This document shows, in pieces, positions 33,176 to 41,541 of a stretch of DNA of 46,125 nt (positions within the stretch are counted from its first letter, which is position 1; each line of letters begins with the position of its first letter). The stretch comes from Betaproteobacteria bacterium (GTDB lineage: Bacteria > Pseudomonadota > Gammaproteobacteria > Burkholderiales > SG8-39), in the NCBI GenBank assembly GCA_009693435.1, contig SHXF01000027.1, positions 1-46,125 of the forward strand, given 5' to 3'. Position numbers and translations under genes: made by a program. Below the pieces are notes generated by a model. That model did no database searches, had not been told where the DNA came from, and saw nothing but the letters and a program-made list of their open reading frames with translations.

Positions 33176-34471
33176 ATGTTCAGTTCCGAAACCGTCATAC
33201 ACCCGCCCGGCTCCTCCCCCAAGGAGCGCGAACCGGCCAGCTACCTCTGGCCCGACGGCGGACTGTCTGTCGTCCCCGACTGGATTTACACCAGCCAGGC
33301 GATCTATGACCGCGAGATGGAAAGCATCTTCCGCGGCCGCACCTGGAACTACGTCGCGCTGGAAGCGGAGATTCCGAAACCGGGCGATTACCTGCGTTCC
33401 TACGTCGGCCCCATGCCGGTGGTGGTGGCCCGGGAACAGGACGGCAGCGTGCACGTATTCGAAAATCGCTGCGCGCACCGGGGCGTGGAGTTCTGCCGCC
33501 AGGCACGCGGCAACGCGAGCGAGTTCGTCTGCCCCTACCACCAGTGGTCGTACGACCTGTCCGGAAACCTGCAAGGCATTCCTTTCAAGCGCGGCGTCAA
33601 GGGCGAAAAAGACAGCGGCATGCCCGCCGGCTTCAGGAACGCGGACCACGGGCTGTGCAAGCTCGCGGTGCGCATTCTGCACGGCGTCGTGTTCGCGACC
33701 TTCGCCAGCGACATGGAGTCCATCGAGGACTATCTGGGGGAGGAGATCCTCAAGGATTTCGAAGTGGTGTTCAAGGATCGCAAGCTCAGGATCCTCGGCT
33801 ACTACCGCAACGAGCTGCCGGGCAACTGGAAGCTCTACCAGGAGAACCTGAAGGATCCCTATCACGCCACGCTGCTGCATTCGTTCCTGGTGAGCTTCGG
33901 GCTGATGGTGGCGGGCAGCAAATCGAAGATGATCGCCGACGCGAGCGGCCGCCACGGCACCATGGCCTCGGCCAAGCCCGACAACCTGATGAAGGCGGTC
34001 GACGCGGAGACTCAAAAGGAGATGCGCTCGTTTCGCACCGACCTGAAACTGGACGACCGGCGCTTCCTCGAATTCGTGCGTGAATTCGACTCGCCCTGGT
34101 CGGTGACGATGCAGACCATATGGCCGAACCTGATCGTACAGCGCGAACTGAACACGCTGGGCGTGCGCCAGATCGTCCCCAACGGCCCGCACAGCATGAT
34201 CATGATGTGGACCATGTTCGGCTTCCAGGACGATTCCGACGAGATGACGCGGCACCGGCTGCGCCAGGGGAACCTGATGGGACCCTCCGGCTTTCTCGGA
34301 CTCGAGGACAACGAAGCGATCAAGTTCTTGCAGGAGGGCGTGCGCCGCTCGCCGGGCGACCGCGGCCTGCTGGCGCTCGGCGGCGCGACCGAAGGCACGG
34401 CGGACACGCTGGCGAGCGAGGCGGCGATCCGTGCCATGTATCGCCACTACCGGGAGGTGATGGCACTATGA
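33176..34471 (+). CDS. Aromatic-ring-hydroxylating Rieske oxygenase, alpha subunit 2 (NagG/AndAc-like)
   Basis: This 431-residue second catalytic subunit has Rieske ligands Cys99-x-His101 and Cys119-x2-His122 and an iron site at Asp227-x2-His230-x4-His235 (DPYHATLLH). The Rieske loop reads CPYHQW instead of CPYHGW and is followed by YDLSGNLQGIPFKRG. From memory this is the signature of the salicylate 5-hydroxylase (NagG) and anthranilate dioxygenase (AndAc) branch. The enzyme is thus probably a hydroxylase of an ortho-substituted benzoate. It differs clearly from alpha subunit 1, so the two act on different steps or substrates. It overlaps the beta gene by 4 bp. Confidence 0.93.
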   Translation: MFSSETVIHPPGSSPKEREPASYLWPDGGLSVVPDWIYTSQAIYDREMESIFRGRTWNYVALEAEIPKPGDYLRSYVGPMPVVVAREQDGSVHVFENRCAHRGVEFCRQARGNASEFVCPYHQWSYDLSGNLQGIPFKRGVKGEKDSGMPAGFRNADHGLCKLAVRILHGVVFATFASDMESIEDYLGEEILKDFEVVFKDRKLRILGYYRNELPGNWKLYQENLKDPYHATLLHSFLVSFGLMVAGSKSKMIADASGRHGTMASAKPDNLMKAVDAETQKEMRSFRTDLKLDDRRFLEFVREFDSPWSVTMQTIWPNLIVQRELNTLGVRQIVPNGPHSMIMMWTMFGFQDDSDEMTRHRLRQGNLMGPSGFLGLEDNEAIKFLQEGVRRSPGDRGLLALGGATEGTADTLASEAAIRAMYRHYREVMAL

Positions 34472-34980
34472 TGATAGCCGGCTATGAAATCAAGGCGATC
34501 GAAGCGCGGGCCGCGCGCGAGGCGCGCGCCGACATCGAGGATTTCCACAACCTCTACTGCGACACGCTCGATCTCGGCGATCTGGACTTGTGGCCGGGTT
34601 TCTTCACCGAGGATGCCCTGTACGTCGTCATCGCCCGCGAAAACGTCGAAGCAAACCTGCCGGCCGGCCTGGTCTACGCCGAAGGGCGCGCCATGATCCG
34701 CGACCGGGCGTTCGCCATCAAGAACACCATGATGTTTGCGCCCCGCTACCTGCAGCACTTCGTGACCAACGTGACCGTGCTCAGCATCGACGGCGAGCAG
34801 ATCCGCGCGCGCTCCAACTACCTGTTGCTGCAGACGCTGGTGGAGGGGCCGACCACGATGCAGCAGGCGGGGCGGTACTACGATACGTTCGTTCGCGGCC
34901 CGGAACGGTTGATAATCAAGGAACGTCATTGTGTCTACGACTCCACGCTCATCGCAAACGATCTCATCATGCCGGTCTGA
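34468..34980 (+). CDS. Ring-hydroxylating oxygenase, beta subunit 2 (NagH-like)
   Basis: This 170-residue beta-type subunit has IEDFHNLYCDTLDLGDLDLWPGFF near the start and a C-terminal RLIIKERHCVYDSTLIANDLIMP. Two adjacent ATG codons (34468 and 34471) are possible; the first overlaps the alpha stop and is preceded by GGAGGTGA. It pairs with alpha subunit 2. The spacing to the ABC binding-protein gene is 86 bp, consistent with one long transcript. Confidence 0.92.
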   Translation: MMIAGYEIKAIEARAAREARADIEDFHNLYCDTLDLGDLDLWPGFFTEDALYVVIARENVEANLPAGLVYAEGRAMIRDRAFAIKNTMMFAPRYLQHFVTNVTVLSIDGEQIRARSNYLLLQTLVEGPTTMQQAGRYYDTFVRGPERLIIKERHCVYDSTLIANDLIMPV

Positions 34981-35066
34981 AGTTTTGTAACGAAGACGCC
35001 AGCGTCTTGCACCCGTGACACCCCGCCCATTCCTGGTTCAGCCGATTCACATTGAGGAGCATTGAA

Positions 35067-36083
35067 ATGACATTACGCACCATCGCAGGGAAGTTCGCGT
35101 TCGGACTGGTCGCGCTCGCGTGGGCCGGCGTGCTCAGTGCGCAGGCGCTGGAAAAAGTCTCGGTCAGGCTGGACTGGACGCCGTGGGGAGCACACGCGCC
35201 GATTCACCTTGCCGCCGCCAAAGGGTGGTTCAAGGAGGCGGGGCTGGAGGTGGATGTGCAGGACGGAAACGGCTCGGTCACCACGGTGCAGCTGGTGGGC
35301 AGCGGCAATTTCGATGTCGGGCACGCCAGCCTCGCGCCGATGATCATCGCCCGCGAAAAGGGGCTCCCGGTGATGGCGATCGCCAACTTTGCGCGCAAGA
35401 ACGACATCGGGCTGCTGGTGCCCAAGGGCAGCAACATGAGGACGCCCAAGGATCTCATCGGCAAAAAGATGCTATTTACCGCCGGCTCCCTGGAAGCCCC
35501 GTTCCTCGACACCTTCCTCGCCGCAGGCGGGGTAAAGCGCGAGCAGGTCGAATTCATCAACGTCGAAGCCTCGGCAAAACTCTCCTCGTATATCGCGCTG
35601 CGCGCCGACGGCGTGTTTTCCACCGTGCCGTTCGTGCTGCCCGCGGTGGCTGCGCAACGGGCATCGGACGCGGTGCTGTTTGCCGACAACGGCCTGCAAT
35701 TCCCCAGCTTCGGGCTGCTGTCGAACGAGGACACGATGAAGAAGCGCGGGCCGGTATTGCGCAGGTTTGCGAGCATCGTCGCCGGCGCCTGGGCCTATAT
35801 CCAGGCCGGGCACCAGGACGAAGGCGCGAACGCCATCGTCACGCAACGCCCCCAGGCCAAGCTCGATCCCAAAATCCTGCGCGCCCAGATCGACGCGCTG
35901 CAGGCGTACTTCAACACGCCGGCGAGCCAGGGCCAGCCGATCGGCATCATGATGGAGAAGGACTGGGAAATCGCGCTGAAGACGATGGCGGATGCCAAGC
36001 TCGTCAAGAGCGGAAAGCCCGCCGAGTTCTACAGCAACGCCTTTCTTGACACCGAAACGATCAGGAAAATCAGCGGCCGATGA
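35067..36083 (+). CDS. ABC transporter substrate-binding protein (NMT1/SsuA-like)
   Basis: This 338-residue periplasmic protein has a Sec signal (MTLRTIAGKFAFGLVALAWA, cleaved near LSAQA). VRLDWTPWGAHAPIHLAAAKGWFKEAGLEVDVQDGNGS is the family opening, and the residues GSGNFDVGHASLAPMIIAREKG match ligand-lobe positions. ATG 35067 has GAGGAG 8 bases upstream; a TTG at 35052 is less likely. It is the first gene of a complete importer (ATPase and permease directly downstream) placed between the Rieske genes and a Pht5-like gene, so the ligand is probably an aromatic carboxylate. ABC importers for phthalate are known in Burkholderia. Confidence 0.93.
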   Translation: MTLRTIAGKFAFGLVALAWAGVLSAQALEKVSVRLDWTPWGAHAPIHLAAAKGWFKEAGLEVDVQDGNGSVTTVQLVGSGNFDVGHASLAPMIIAREKGLPVMAIANFARKNDIGLLVPKGSNMRTPKDLIGKKMLFTAGSLEAPFLDTFLAAGGVKREQVEFINVEASAKLSSYIALRADGVFSTVPFVLPAVAAQRASDAVLFADNGLQFPSFGLLSNEDTMKKRGPVLRRFASIVAGAWAYIQAGHQDEGANAIVTQRPQAKLDPKILRAQIDALQAYFNTPASQGQPIGIMMEKDWEIALKTMADAKLVKSGKPAEFYSNAFLDTETIRKISGR

Positions 36084-36877
36084 TGGGGCACGGCGCAGTC
36101 GGCATAGAGATCGCGGGTGTCTCCAAGGTCTTTCCGGGAATCGGCGCGCTCGGTTCGGTAACCGCGCTGGGCGAGGTGTCGCTGGCTATCGCGGCGGGTG
36201 AATTCGTCAGCATCCTCGGCCCCAGTGGCTGCGGCAAGAGCACCCTGCTGCGCTGCATTGCCGGACTGGAACGACCGAGCGCCGGCTCGATCCGGGTCGG
36301 CGGCGAAGAGGTGACGCGCCCGCCGGAGCAATTGGGCATGGTGTTCCAGCGCGACGCGCTCCTCGAGTGGCGCTCGGTGCTCGACAACCTGATGCTGCCG
36401 ATCGACTTTCGCCATGGCAAGCGCGGCGCGTACATGGAACGCGCGCGCGACTTGCTGTCGCTGTTTGGCCTGTCCGAATTCGCGCAGCGCTATCCTTCGG
36501 AATTGTCGGGCGGCATGCGCCAGCGCGCGTCGATCTGCCGCGCCCTCATCGACGACCCGGCGCTGTTGCTGATGGACGAGCCTTTCGGCGCGCTGGACGC
36601 GCTCACGCGCGATCAACTCAACATCGAATTGCAGCGCATGTGGCTCTCGAGCCACAAAACCGTGGCATTTGTCACCCACAGCATCATCGAAGCGGTGTTT
36701 CTCGCCGATCGCGTGGTGGTTTTCACGCCGCGTCCGGGCGCCATCGCCGACATCCTCGACATCGACATTCCCAGGCCGCGCCGGCTCGCGGTGCGCGGCA
36801 GCCCGCAATTTGTCGCCTACGTGGACCGCATCCGGCAACTGTTCGAGAACATGGGCCTGTTCAAGGAGGAGGCATGA
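36080..36877 (+). CDS. ABC transporter ATPase (SsuB/TauB-like)
   Basis: This 265-residue ATPase has Walker A GPSGCGKST (47-55), Q-loop at about 90, signature LSGGMRQR (142-149), Walker B LLLMDEP (162-168) and the switch histidine near 200. It starts in the stop codon of the binding-protein gene (ATGA; the second ATG at 36083 is an alternative) and overlaps the permease gene by 4 bp. It powers uptake together with the neighbouring permease. Confidence 0.96.
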   Translation: MMGHGAVGIEIAGVSKVFPGIGALGSVTALGEVSLAIAAGEFVSILGPSGCGKSTLLRCIAGLERPSAGSIRVGGEEVTRPPEQLGMVFQRDALLEWRSVLDNLMLPIDFRHGKRGAYMERARDLLSLFGLSEFAQRYPSELSGGMRQRASICRALIDDPALLLMDEPFGALDALTRDQLNIELQRMWLSSHKTVAFVTHSIIEAVFLADRVVVFTPRPGAIADILDIDIPRPRRLAVRGSPQFVAYVDRIRQLFENMGLFKEEA

Positions 36878-37665
36878 GCGGCGCAGGCAACCGCGCCGGC
36901 TGGAAGAACCATCTCACCACGGCGCTGGTGTTGTTCGCGCTGCTCGCAGCCTGGGAGATCGCGGTTCACGTCATGCAGGTAAAGCCGGTGATCCTGCCCC
37001 CGCCTTCATTGGTCTGGGCGGATTTCGCGAGTTCACCGATGTGGCACCTTGGCCACGCCTGGTACACGCTGCTGACCACGCTGGGCGGCTTTGCCCTCGC
37101 TGTCGCGGTCGGGGTCGGGCTCGCGGTGATCATCGTCGAATCGCGGCTGCTGGAGAACACGGTGTACGCGCTCATCGTCGGTATGAACAGCGTGCCCAAG
37201 GTGGCGATAGCGCCGCTGTTCGTCATCTGGCTGGGCACCGGCGCGCAGCCGAAGATCGCCATCGCCTTCCTGATCGCGGTGTTCCCGGTCGTGATCGACA
37301 CCGTGCTCGGGCTCAAGTCAGTGCCGCCGGACATCCTCGATCTGGCGCGCAGCCTGCGCGGCAGCCGCTTCGACACGCTGTGGCGCATCCGCTTTCCGAC
37401 CGCCCTGCCCAGCATGTTCGCCGGCATGAAAGTGGCGATCTCGCTCGCCCTGGTGGGTGCGATCGTGGGCGAATTCGTGTCCTCGCAGCGCGGCGTCGGC
37501 TATGTCATTTTGAGCGCCCAGGGGACGTTCGACACGGCGCGGGTGTTCGCCGCCATCTTCGTGCTGGCGGTGATGGGACTGCTGCTGTTCTGGTTGCTCG
37601 CCTGGCTGGAGCGCCTGTGCCTGCCCTGGCATACCTCGCAACGCGTGACGCTGGGGAGCGCCTGA
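36874..37665 (+). CDS. ABC transporter permease (SsuC/TauC-like)
   Basis: This 263-residue membrane protein has about six transmembrane segments and the ATPase-contact (EAA-like) loop around ARSLRGSRFDTLWRIRFP. The end of the family pattern (KVAISLALVGAIVGEFVSSQRGVGYVI, then a final hydrophobic helix and WLERLCLPW) is complete, unlike the remnant at 5.5 kb. ATG 36874 overlaps the ATPase stop and is preceded by GGAGGAGG. It forms the channel of the importer. Confidence 0.95.
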   Translation: MSGAGNRAGWKNHLTTALVLFALLAAWEIAVHVMQVKPVILPPPSLVWADFASSPMWHLGHAWYTLLTTLGGFALAVAVGVGLAVIIVESRLLENTVYALIVGMNSVPKVAIAPLFVIWLGTGAQPKIAIAFLIAVFPVVIDTVLGLKSVPPDILDLARSLRGSRFDTLWRIRFPTALPSMFAGMKVAISLALVGAIVGEFVSSQRGVGYVILSAQGTFDTARVFAAIFVLAVMGLLLFWLLAWLERLCLPWHTSQRVTLGSA

Positions 37666-37740
37666 TGCCCGGCCGGCCGATCGGCGCTGCATTGCGGTCG
37701 GCGTAACGAAATCGCAACGGGTTCGCGTGTCGGAACCCGT

Positions 37741-37788
37741 ATCAACACCTGTATCAACACCTGTATCAACACCTGAATCAACACCTGT
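37741..37788. repeat. 12-bp tandem repeat, four copies
   Basis: ATCAACACCTGT repeats at 37741, 37753, 37765 (last base A) and 37777. The array lies in the 149-bp gap between the permease gene and the Pht5-like gene, shortly before the latter's Shine-Dalgarno (GGGAG, about 37803). Slippage could change its length. A regulatory role is not shown. Confidence 0.95.
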
Positions 37789-37814
37789 AGGGAAACTGCG
37801 GCGGGAGAACCATC

Positions 37815-38807
37815 ATGAACAAAGTTCCACTGACACTGGCGGTGTGCGACTACGACCGCACCAAGGCCATCTTCTCCGGACGGGTGCGGATCGAGGGATG
37901 CGACCTGCTGCCGCTCGCGGTCGATGCAGAGGAGTGCTTCCACCGGGCGTTCAAATTCCAGGAGTTCGACATCACGGAGTTGTCCTTGTCCAGCCACATG
38001 GCAACGGTGTCGCGCGGCGAGAACGCCTACATCGGCATTCCCGCGTTCGTGTCGCGCGTGTTCCGCCATTCGGGGATCTACATCCGCACCGACCGGGGCA
38101 TCGCGAAGCCGGAAGATCTGCGCGGGCGCTCGGTTGGCCTCCCCGAATACCAGATCACCGCAAACGTGTGGATACGCGGCATGCTGAAGGACGATCACGG
38201 CATCCGGCCCGAGGAGATCCATTGGCGCCGCGGCGGCATCGAAGAACCGGGCCGCGGCGAGCGCTCGCCGATCAAGCTGCCCGCCGCGATCGACCTGCAG
38301 CAGGTTCCCGAGGGCAAGACCCTGTCCGGCATGCTGGAGTCCGGGGAGATCGACGCCATGATCACCGCGCGCGCGCCTTCCTGCTTCGATCGCGGCGTGC
38401 CCCATGTGGACCGATTGTTTCCGGATTTCAAGACGGTGGAGCAGGCGTATTTCAGACGCACCGGATTTTTCCCCATCATGCACCTGATCGGGATCCGCAA
38501 GACCCTGGTCGAGCGCTACCCCTGGCTGCCGGTCAACGTCTACAACGCGTTTCTCGCCGCCAAGAAGATCGCCGCCCGCGAGCTGAACGAAATGACGCAG
38601 TTGATGGTGCAACTGCCCTGGGTGGTCGAGCACTACAACGAGACGCGCCGGGTGATGGGCGAGGACTACTGGCGCTACGGGTTCAACGAGAATCTGAAAG
38701 ACCTGGAGGCGTTTGCGCGCTACCACCATGACCAGGGCTTGTCCGATCGCAGGGTTGCGCCGCAGGAACTGTTCGCGCACTCGACGTTCGATTTGTCCAA
38801 GATCTGA
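37815..38807 (+). CDS. 4,5-dihydroxyphthalate decarboxylase-like protein (Pht5 family)
   Basis: This 330-residue protein resembles Pht5, which converts 4,5-dihydroxyphthalate to protocatechuate. MNKVPLTLAVCDYDRTKAIFSGRVRIEGCDL, FDITELSLSSHMATVSRGENAYIGIPAFVSR and VVEHYNETRRVMGEDYWRYG are characteristic. It has the periplasmic-binding-protein fold but no signal peptide, so it should be cytoplasmic and enzymatic. Its place after two Rieske oxygenases and an importer supports uptake, ring dihydroxylation and decarboxylation of a phthalate-like or other aromatic acid. A dihydrodiol dehydrogenase is not seen. Some family members are annotated as binding proteins, so the enzyme role is likely but unproven. 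Confidence 0.88.
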   Translation: MNKVPLTLAVCDYDRTKAIFSGRVRIEGCDLLPLAVDAEECFHRAFKFQEFDITELSLSSHMATVSRGENAYIGIPAFVSRVFRHSGIYIRTDRGIAKPEDLRGRSVGLPEYQITANVWIRGMLKDDHGIRPEEIHWRRGGIEEPGRGERSPIKLPAAIDLQQVPEGKTLSGMLESGEIDAMITARAPSCFDRGVPHVDRLFPDFKTVEQAYFRRTGFFPIMHLIGIRKTLVERYPWLPVNVYNAFLAAKKIAARELNEMTQLMVQLPWVVEHYNETRRVMGEDYWRYGFNENLKDLEAFARYHHDQGLSDRRVAPQELFAHSTFDLSKI

Positions 38808-38862
38808 CGATGCACATCGGAAGCACATGGCAGCGAGGGACGGGCAGCGAAAGGAGCAAGGC

Positions 38863-39849
38863 ATGAATCACCCGATACACGGATGCGCCTGGGTCGGTTG
38901 CGCGGCGCTGGCGATCGCCGCGCTGATGGCGCCGCCAGTCGCGGCACAAACGCAGAACGACCCGAAAGCCATCTGGATCATCGCGCCGTATGCGCCGGGC
39001 GGCGGGGTCGATGTCTATGCGCGCCTGCTCGCGCAGGAACTCGCGCCGCTGCTCGGGCAGCCGGTGTCGGTGGAGAACCGGCCCGGCGCATCAGGCAACA
39101 TCGGCGCGGACTACGTGGCCAAGAGCGTGCCCGACGGACGGGTGCTGATGCTCAACACCAACGCCTATGCGATCAATGCGTCGGTCAACAAGAACCTGCC
39201 CTTCGATCCGGTCAAGGATCTGCTCCCCATGACGGTGCTGGGCACTGTCCCCCTGGTCATTGCCGTCAATGCCGCCCTCCCCGTTCAGACCCTGCAGCAA
39301 CTCGTCGCCCTCTCTAAAACGAAGGACGCTAAGCTCGCCTATTCCTCCTGCGGCAACGGCACCTCGCAGCACCTGGCCGGCGAATTGTTCAAGGTCATGA
39401 CCGGCGCCGACATCGTGCACATTCCCTACAAGGGCTGCGCCCCGGCGATCGCCGACGTCGCCGCCGGGCAGGTGCAGGTCGCCTTCAGCCCGGTCTCGAC
39501 CACGTTGCCGCACGCGAAGTCGGGCAGGATACGCGCGCTTTCGCTGACCACCCGCAACCGATCCAGCCTCGCGCCGACCTGGCCTTCGGCGGAGGAGTCG
39601 GGCCTGGCGGGCTTCCACGTGGACCAGTGGTTCGGCATGTTCGCGCCGGCGAAAACGCCGCGTCCCGTGGTCGACCGGTTGAACGCGGCGATTGTCAAGG
39701 CGCTCGCCCGCGAGGACTTCGTGAAGAAACTGTTTGTCCAGGGCATCGAACCCGCGCACGGCACGCCGGAGGAGTTCGCCCAGTTGCTCCGCAGCGACAT
39801 CGAGCGCTGGGGCAAGCTCGCCCGGGACATCGGCCTGAAGCTCGAATAG
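38863..39849 (+). CDS. Bug/TctC-family receptor
   Basis: This 328-residue receptor starts at ATG 38863 after AAGGAG (8 bases) and has a Sec signal ending PPVAAQ. Motifs include APYAPGGGVDVYAR, ENRPGASGN, the ligand region HIPYKGCAPA and a nearby cysteine pair (SSCGNG, GCAP) unusual for the family. It is the last gene of the rightward catabolic series, 55 bp after the Pht5-like gene, so an aromatic or derived carboxylate is the likely ligand. The operon thus has both an ABC importer and a Bug receptor. Confidence 0.92.
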   Translation: MNHPIHGCAWVGCAALAIAALMAPPVAAQTQNDPKAIWIIAPYAPGGGVDVYARLLAQELAPLLGQPVSVENRPGASGNIGADYVAKSVPDGRVLMLNTNAYAINASVNKNLPFDPVKDLLPMTVLGTVPLVIAVNAALPVQTLQQLVALSKTKDAKLAYSSCGNGTSQHLAGELFKVMTGADIVHIPYKGCAPAIADVAAGQVQVAFSPVSTTLPHAKSGRIRALSLTTRNRSSLAPTWPSAEESGLAGFHVDQWFGMFAPAKTPRPVVDRLNAAIVKALAREDFVKKLFVQGIEPAHGTPEEFAQLLRSDIERWGKLARDIGLKLE

Positions 39850-40005
39850 CGGCGCGCCAGAAATGGAGCGGGTGAATGAACCCCGGGAAGCGCCGTCATC
39901 GGCGGTGTCCTGTGGATCACTCTCCAATGACTCCAGCGACGCAAAGCCTGACCTTCCGCGTGCCCGCCCGCCTCGGCCGTTCCCGGCGCGCGATTTCGAA
40001 TGTGC

Positions 40006-40035
40006 TTGACAGCCGTTCAGGTAATCGGAAATCAT
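40006..40035 (+). promoter_or_regulatory. Candidate promoter for ABM-like gene
   Basis: TTGACA (40006-40011, perfect consensus) is followed after 18 bases by AATCAT (40030-40035, 4 of 6). It lies in the 319-bp gap 39850-40168, which contains no recognisable gene, and faces the gene at 40169. Prediction only. Confidence 0.35.
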
Positions 40036-40168
40036 CGACCGAAGCAGATGATGATGCTGCGATGCACATTTTCCCGAGGCCTCGCAGAGTGCATTTCTGC
40101 GGACACACCCTCGATAAGCCTGCGCGCATGAAGCGCAGATTCCAGCGCTCGACATAAAGGAGATCAAG

Positions 40169-40549
40169 ATGGCTCTCGTTCCAATCGCCAGCATGGGGAA
40201 TTACCTTCATATCTACGATTTCCGGGTGAAGCCCGGCCAGGCGAAGGCATTCATCGAACTGTTCAACGAGTTCGACTACGGCGCCGACAATCCGATGCAC
40301 AAGTCTCCGGCACAGGTGCGCGACGGCGCGCTGGTGCAGGACGTCAAGGACGAGCACCACTTCTGGCTGATCGCCGAGTGGTCCGACATCGAGGAACACG
40401 CGAGGATCCGCAAGCAACTCGTCGAGATGAGACCCGCTTTCGTCGGTCTGCTGGAAGGCGGCACTTTCATCCCGGAATATGCGAAGGTGGTGTCCAGCAC
40501 CCCTCAGGAGTTGCTGGACAAGGCGGGAGCCGCGCGCCCCGGTCAGTGA
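40169..40549 (+). CDS. Small ABM-like (dimeric alpha-beta barrel) protein
   Basis: This 126-residue protein begins MALVPIASMGNYLHIYDFRVKPGQAKAFIELFNEF. The pattern (short beta strand, KPG...F...F helix, then EWSDIEEH) resembles antibiotic-biosynthesis-monooxygenase-type or EthD-like dimeric barrels that protect or process aromatic intermediates. ATG 40169 has a perfect AAGGAG 7 bases upstream. It has its own candidate promoter but runs with the preceding catabolic operon. The exact function is not known. Confidence 0.75.
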   Translation: MALVPIASMGNYLHIYDFRVKPGQAKAFIELFNEFDYGADNPMHKSPAQVRDGALVQDVKDEHHFWLIAEWSDIEEHARIRKQLVEMRPAFVGLLEGGTFIPEYAKVVSSTPQELLDKAGAARPGQ

Positions 40550-40643
40550 ACGATCGGCATCACGCGGCGTCCACAGAAGTGTAGCTGCGCACTCATCACC
40601 GAGGCCGGCGGCGGGGAACGGGGACTGGTCGCCAGAAAATGCT

Positions 40644-40729
40644 GGTTTGCTTTATTCGCCATGAAAGCAGCCCCAGTCGGCGCGCTCCACGAAGCTTTGC
40701 TGCCGGAAACGGGTTTGCTTATTTCGCCA
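40644..40729. repeat. 18-bp direct repeat pair
   Basis: GGTTTGCTTTATTCGCCA (40644-40661) and GGTTTGCTTATTTCGCCA (40712-40729) differ at two positions and are 68 bp apart. They lie in the 237-bp gap between the ABM-like gene and the MNT/HEPN pair, which otherwise shows nothing recognisable. They could be paired operators for the toxin-antitoxin genes. Confidence 0.6.
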
Positions 40730-40786
40730 CGCATCCCCTATGATTGAGCTCGTTAAGGTGCAGGATCAGACTGGTTCACATTTCCC

Positions 40787-41110
40787 TTGCTTGCTCATCA
40801 ATCAATCCTCGATGCCGCCCGCCGCGTCGCCGCTGCGGCAAGTAGCCCGCCGCGAGTTATGGTGATCGGGTCGTACGCGCGTGGCGATGCGAATGACGGC
40901 TCGGATCTGGATTTGCTTGTGATCGAGCGCGAGGTGGGTGACAAGGCAGCCGAGTATCTGAAATTGCATCGCGCCGTAGGTTCGATCGGGGTCGGCGTGG
41001 ATGTGCTCCTGTTCTCGCACGAGGAATTCGAACGCAGCAGCCAGGTACCCGGAACGCTGCCTTACTGGGCGAAAAAAGAAGGCAAGCTGGTGTATGACGC
41101 CGTCGCGTGA
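40787..41110 (+). CDS. MNT-type nucleotidyltransferase (MNT/HEPN module)
   Basis: This minimal nucleotidyltransferase of about 107 residues has the signature GSYARGDANDGSDLDLLV. The GSxxRG loop and the SDxDLLV metal-binding aspartates are intact. In MNT/HEPN pairs this protein modifies and neutralises the HEPN partner. The start is unclear: a TTG at 40787 gives a good length but no convincing Shine-Dalgarno is seen, and no ATG lies in frame before the catalytic loop except the internal one at VMVIGSYA. It overlaps the HEPN gene by 17 bp. Confidence 0.8.
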   Translation: MLAHQSILDAARRVAAAASSPPRVMVIGSYARGDANDGSDLDLLVIEREVGDKAAEYLKLHRAVGSIGVGVDVLLFSHEEFERSSQVPGTLPYWAKKEGKLVYDAVA

Positions 41111-41481
41111 AGAAGCCGAACGTTTGTTGCGGCTTGCGTGGCGCGATCGACAGACCTTCGAGCTGCTGCTGCCGCTTCCCCAGGCAGGTATGGCGGCGCT
41201 CGGGTTCCTCGCGCAGCAATCGGTTGAAAAGGCATTGAAAGCCGTGGCTGTATCACGCGCCATCGAATTTCGGCGAACCCACGATCTCGCGGCCTTGGGC
41301 GAGTCCATTGTTGCTGACGGCGGCACTTTGCCGGTGACCGTGGATAGCTTGCGCAGCCTGAATCCTTACGCCGTCGCAATTTCGCTATGACGACGAAATT
41401 GTTTCGACTATTACGCGCACTGAACTCGATACGCTGCTCTCGGCGACCCTTTATTGGGCGAAACAGTCCATAGAAGCATAA
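41094..41481 (+). pseudogene. HEPN-domain protein gene with a frameshift near the C-terminus
   Basis: From ATG 41094 the frame encodes a HEPN-type helical protein (EEAERLLRLAWRDRQTFELLL, FLAQQSVEKALKAVAV, RRTHDL), but stops early at 41388-41390. Removing one base, C41377, gives YAVEFRYDDEIVSTITRTEL and continues to WAKQSIEA with a stop at 41479-41481, the normal HEPN ending. So a single-base insertion has removed the last 34 or so residues (about 98 instead of 128). The shortened protein may be inactive. A sequencing error is possible. Confidence 0.75.
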
Positions 41482-41541
41482 TTCCGTTACGACAGGTTAT
41501 GGCGCGAGCGATGCCAAAGCGGCGAGCCATCGTGATGCCAC

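Noticed and set aside
37815..38807. Periplasmic ABC substrate-binding protein
   Set aside because: The fold is related, but there is no signal peptide and the residues match Pht5-type decarboxylases better; the operon already has a binding protein.
40543..40734. Small bottom-strand open frame between the ABM-like and MNT genes
   Set aside because: No recognisable domain, no convincing ribosome-binding site, and composition typical of non-coding DNA.
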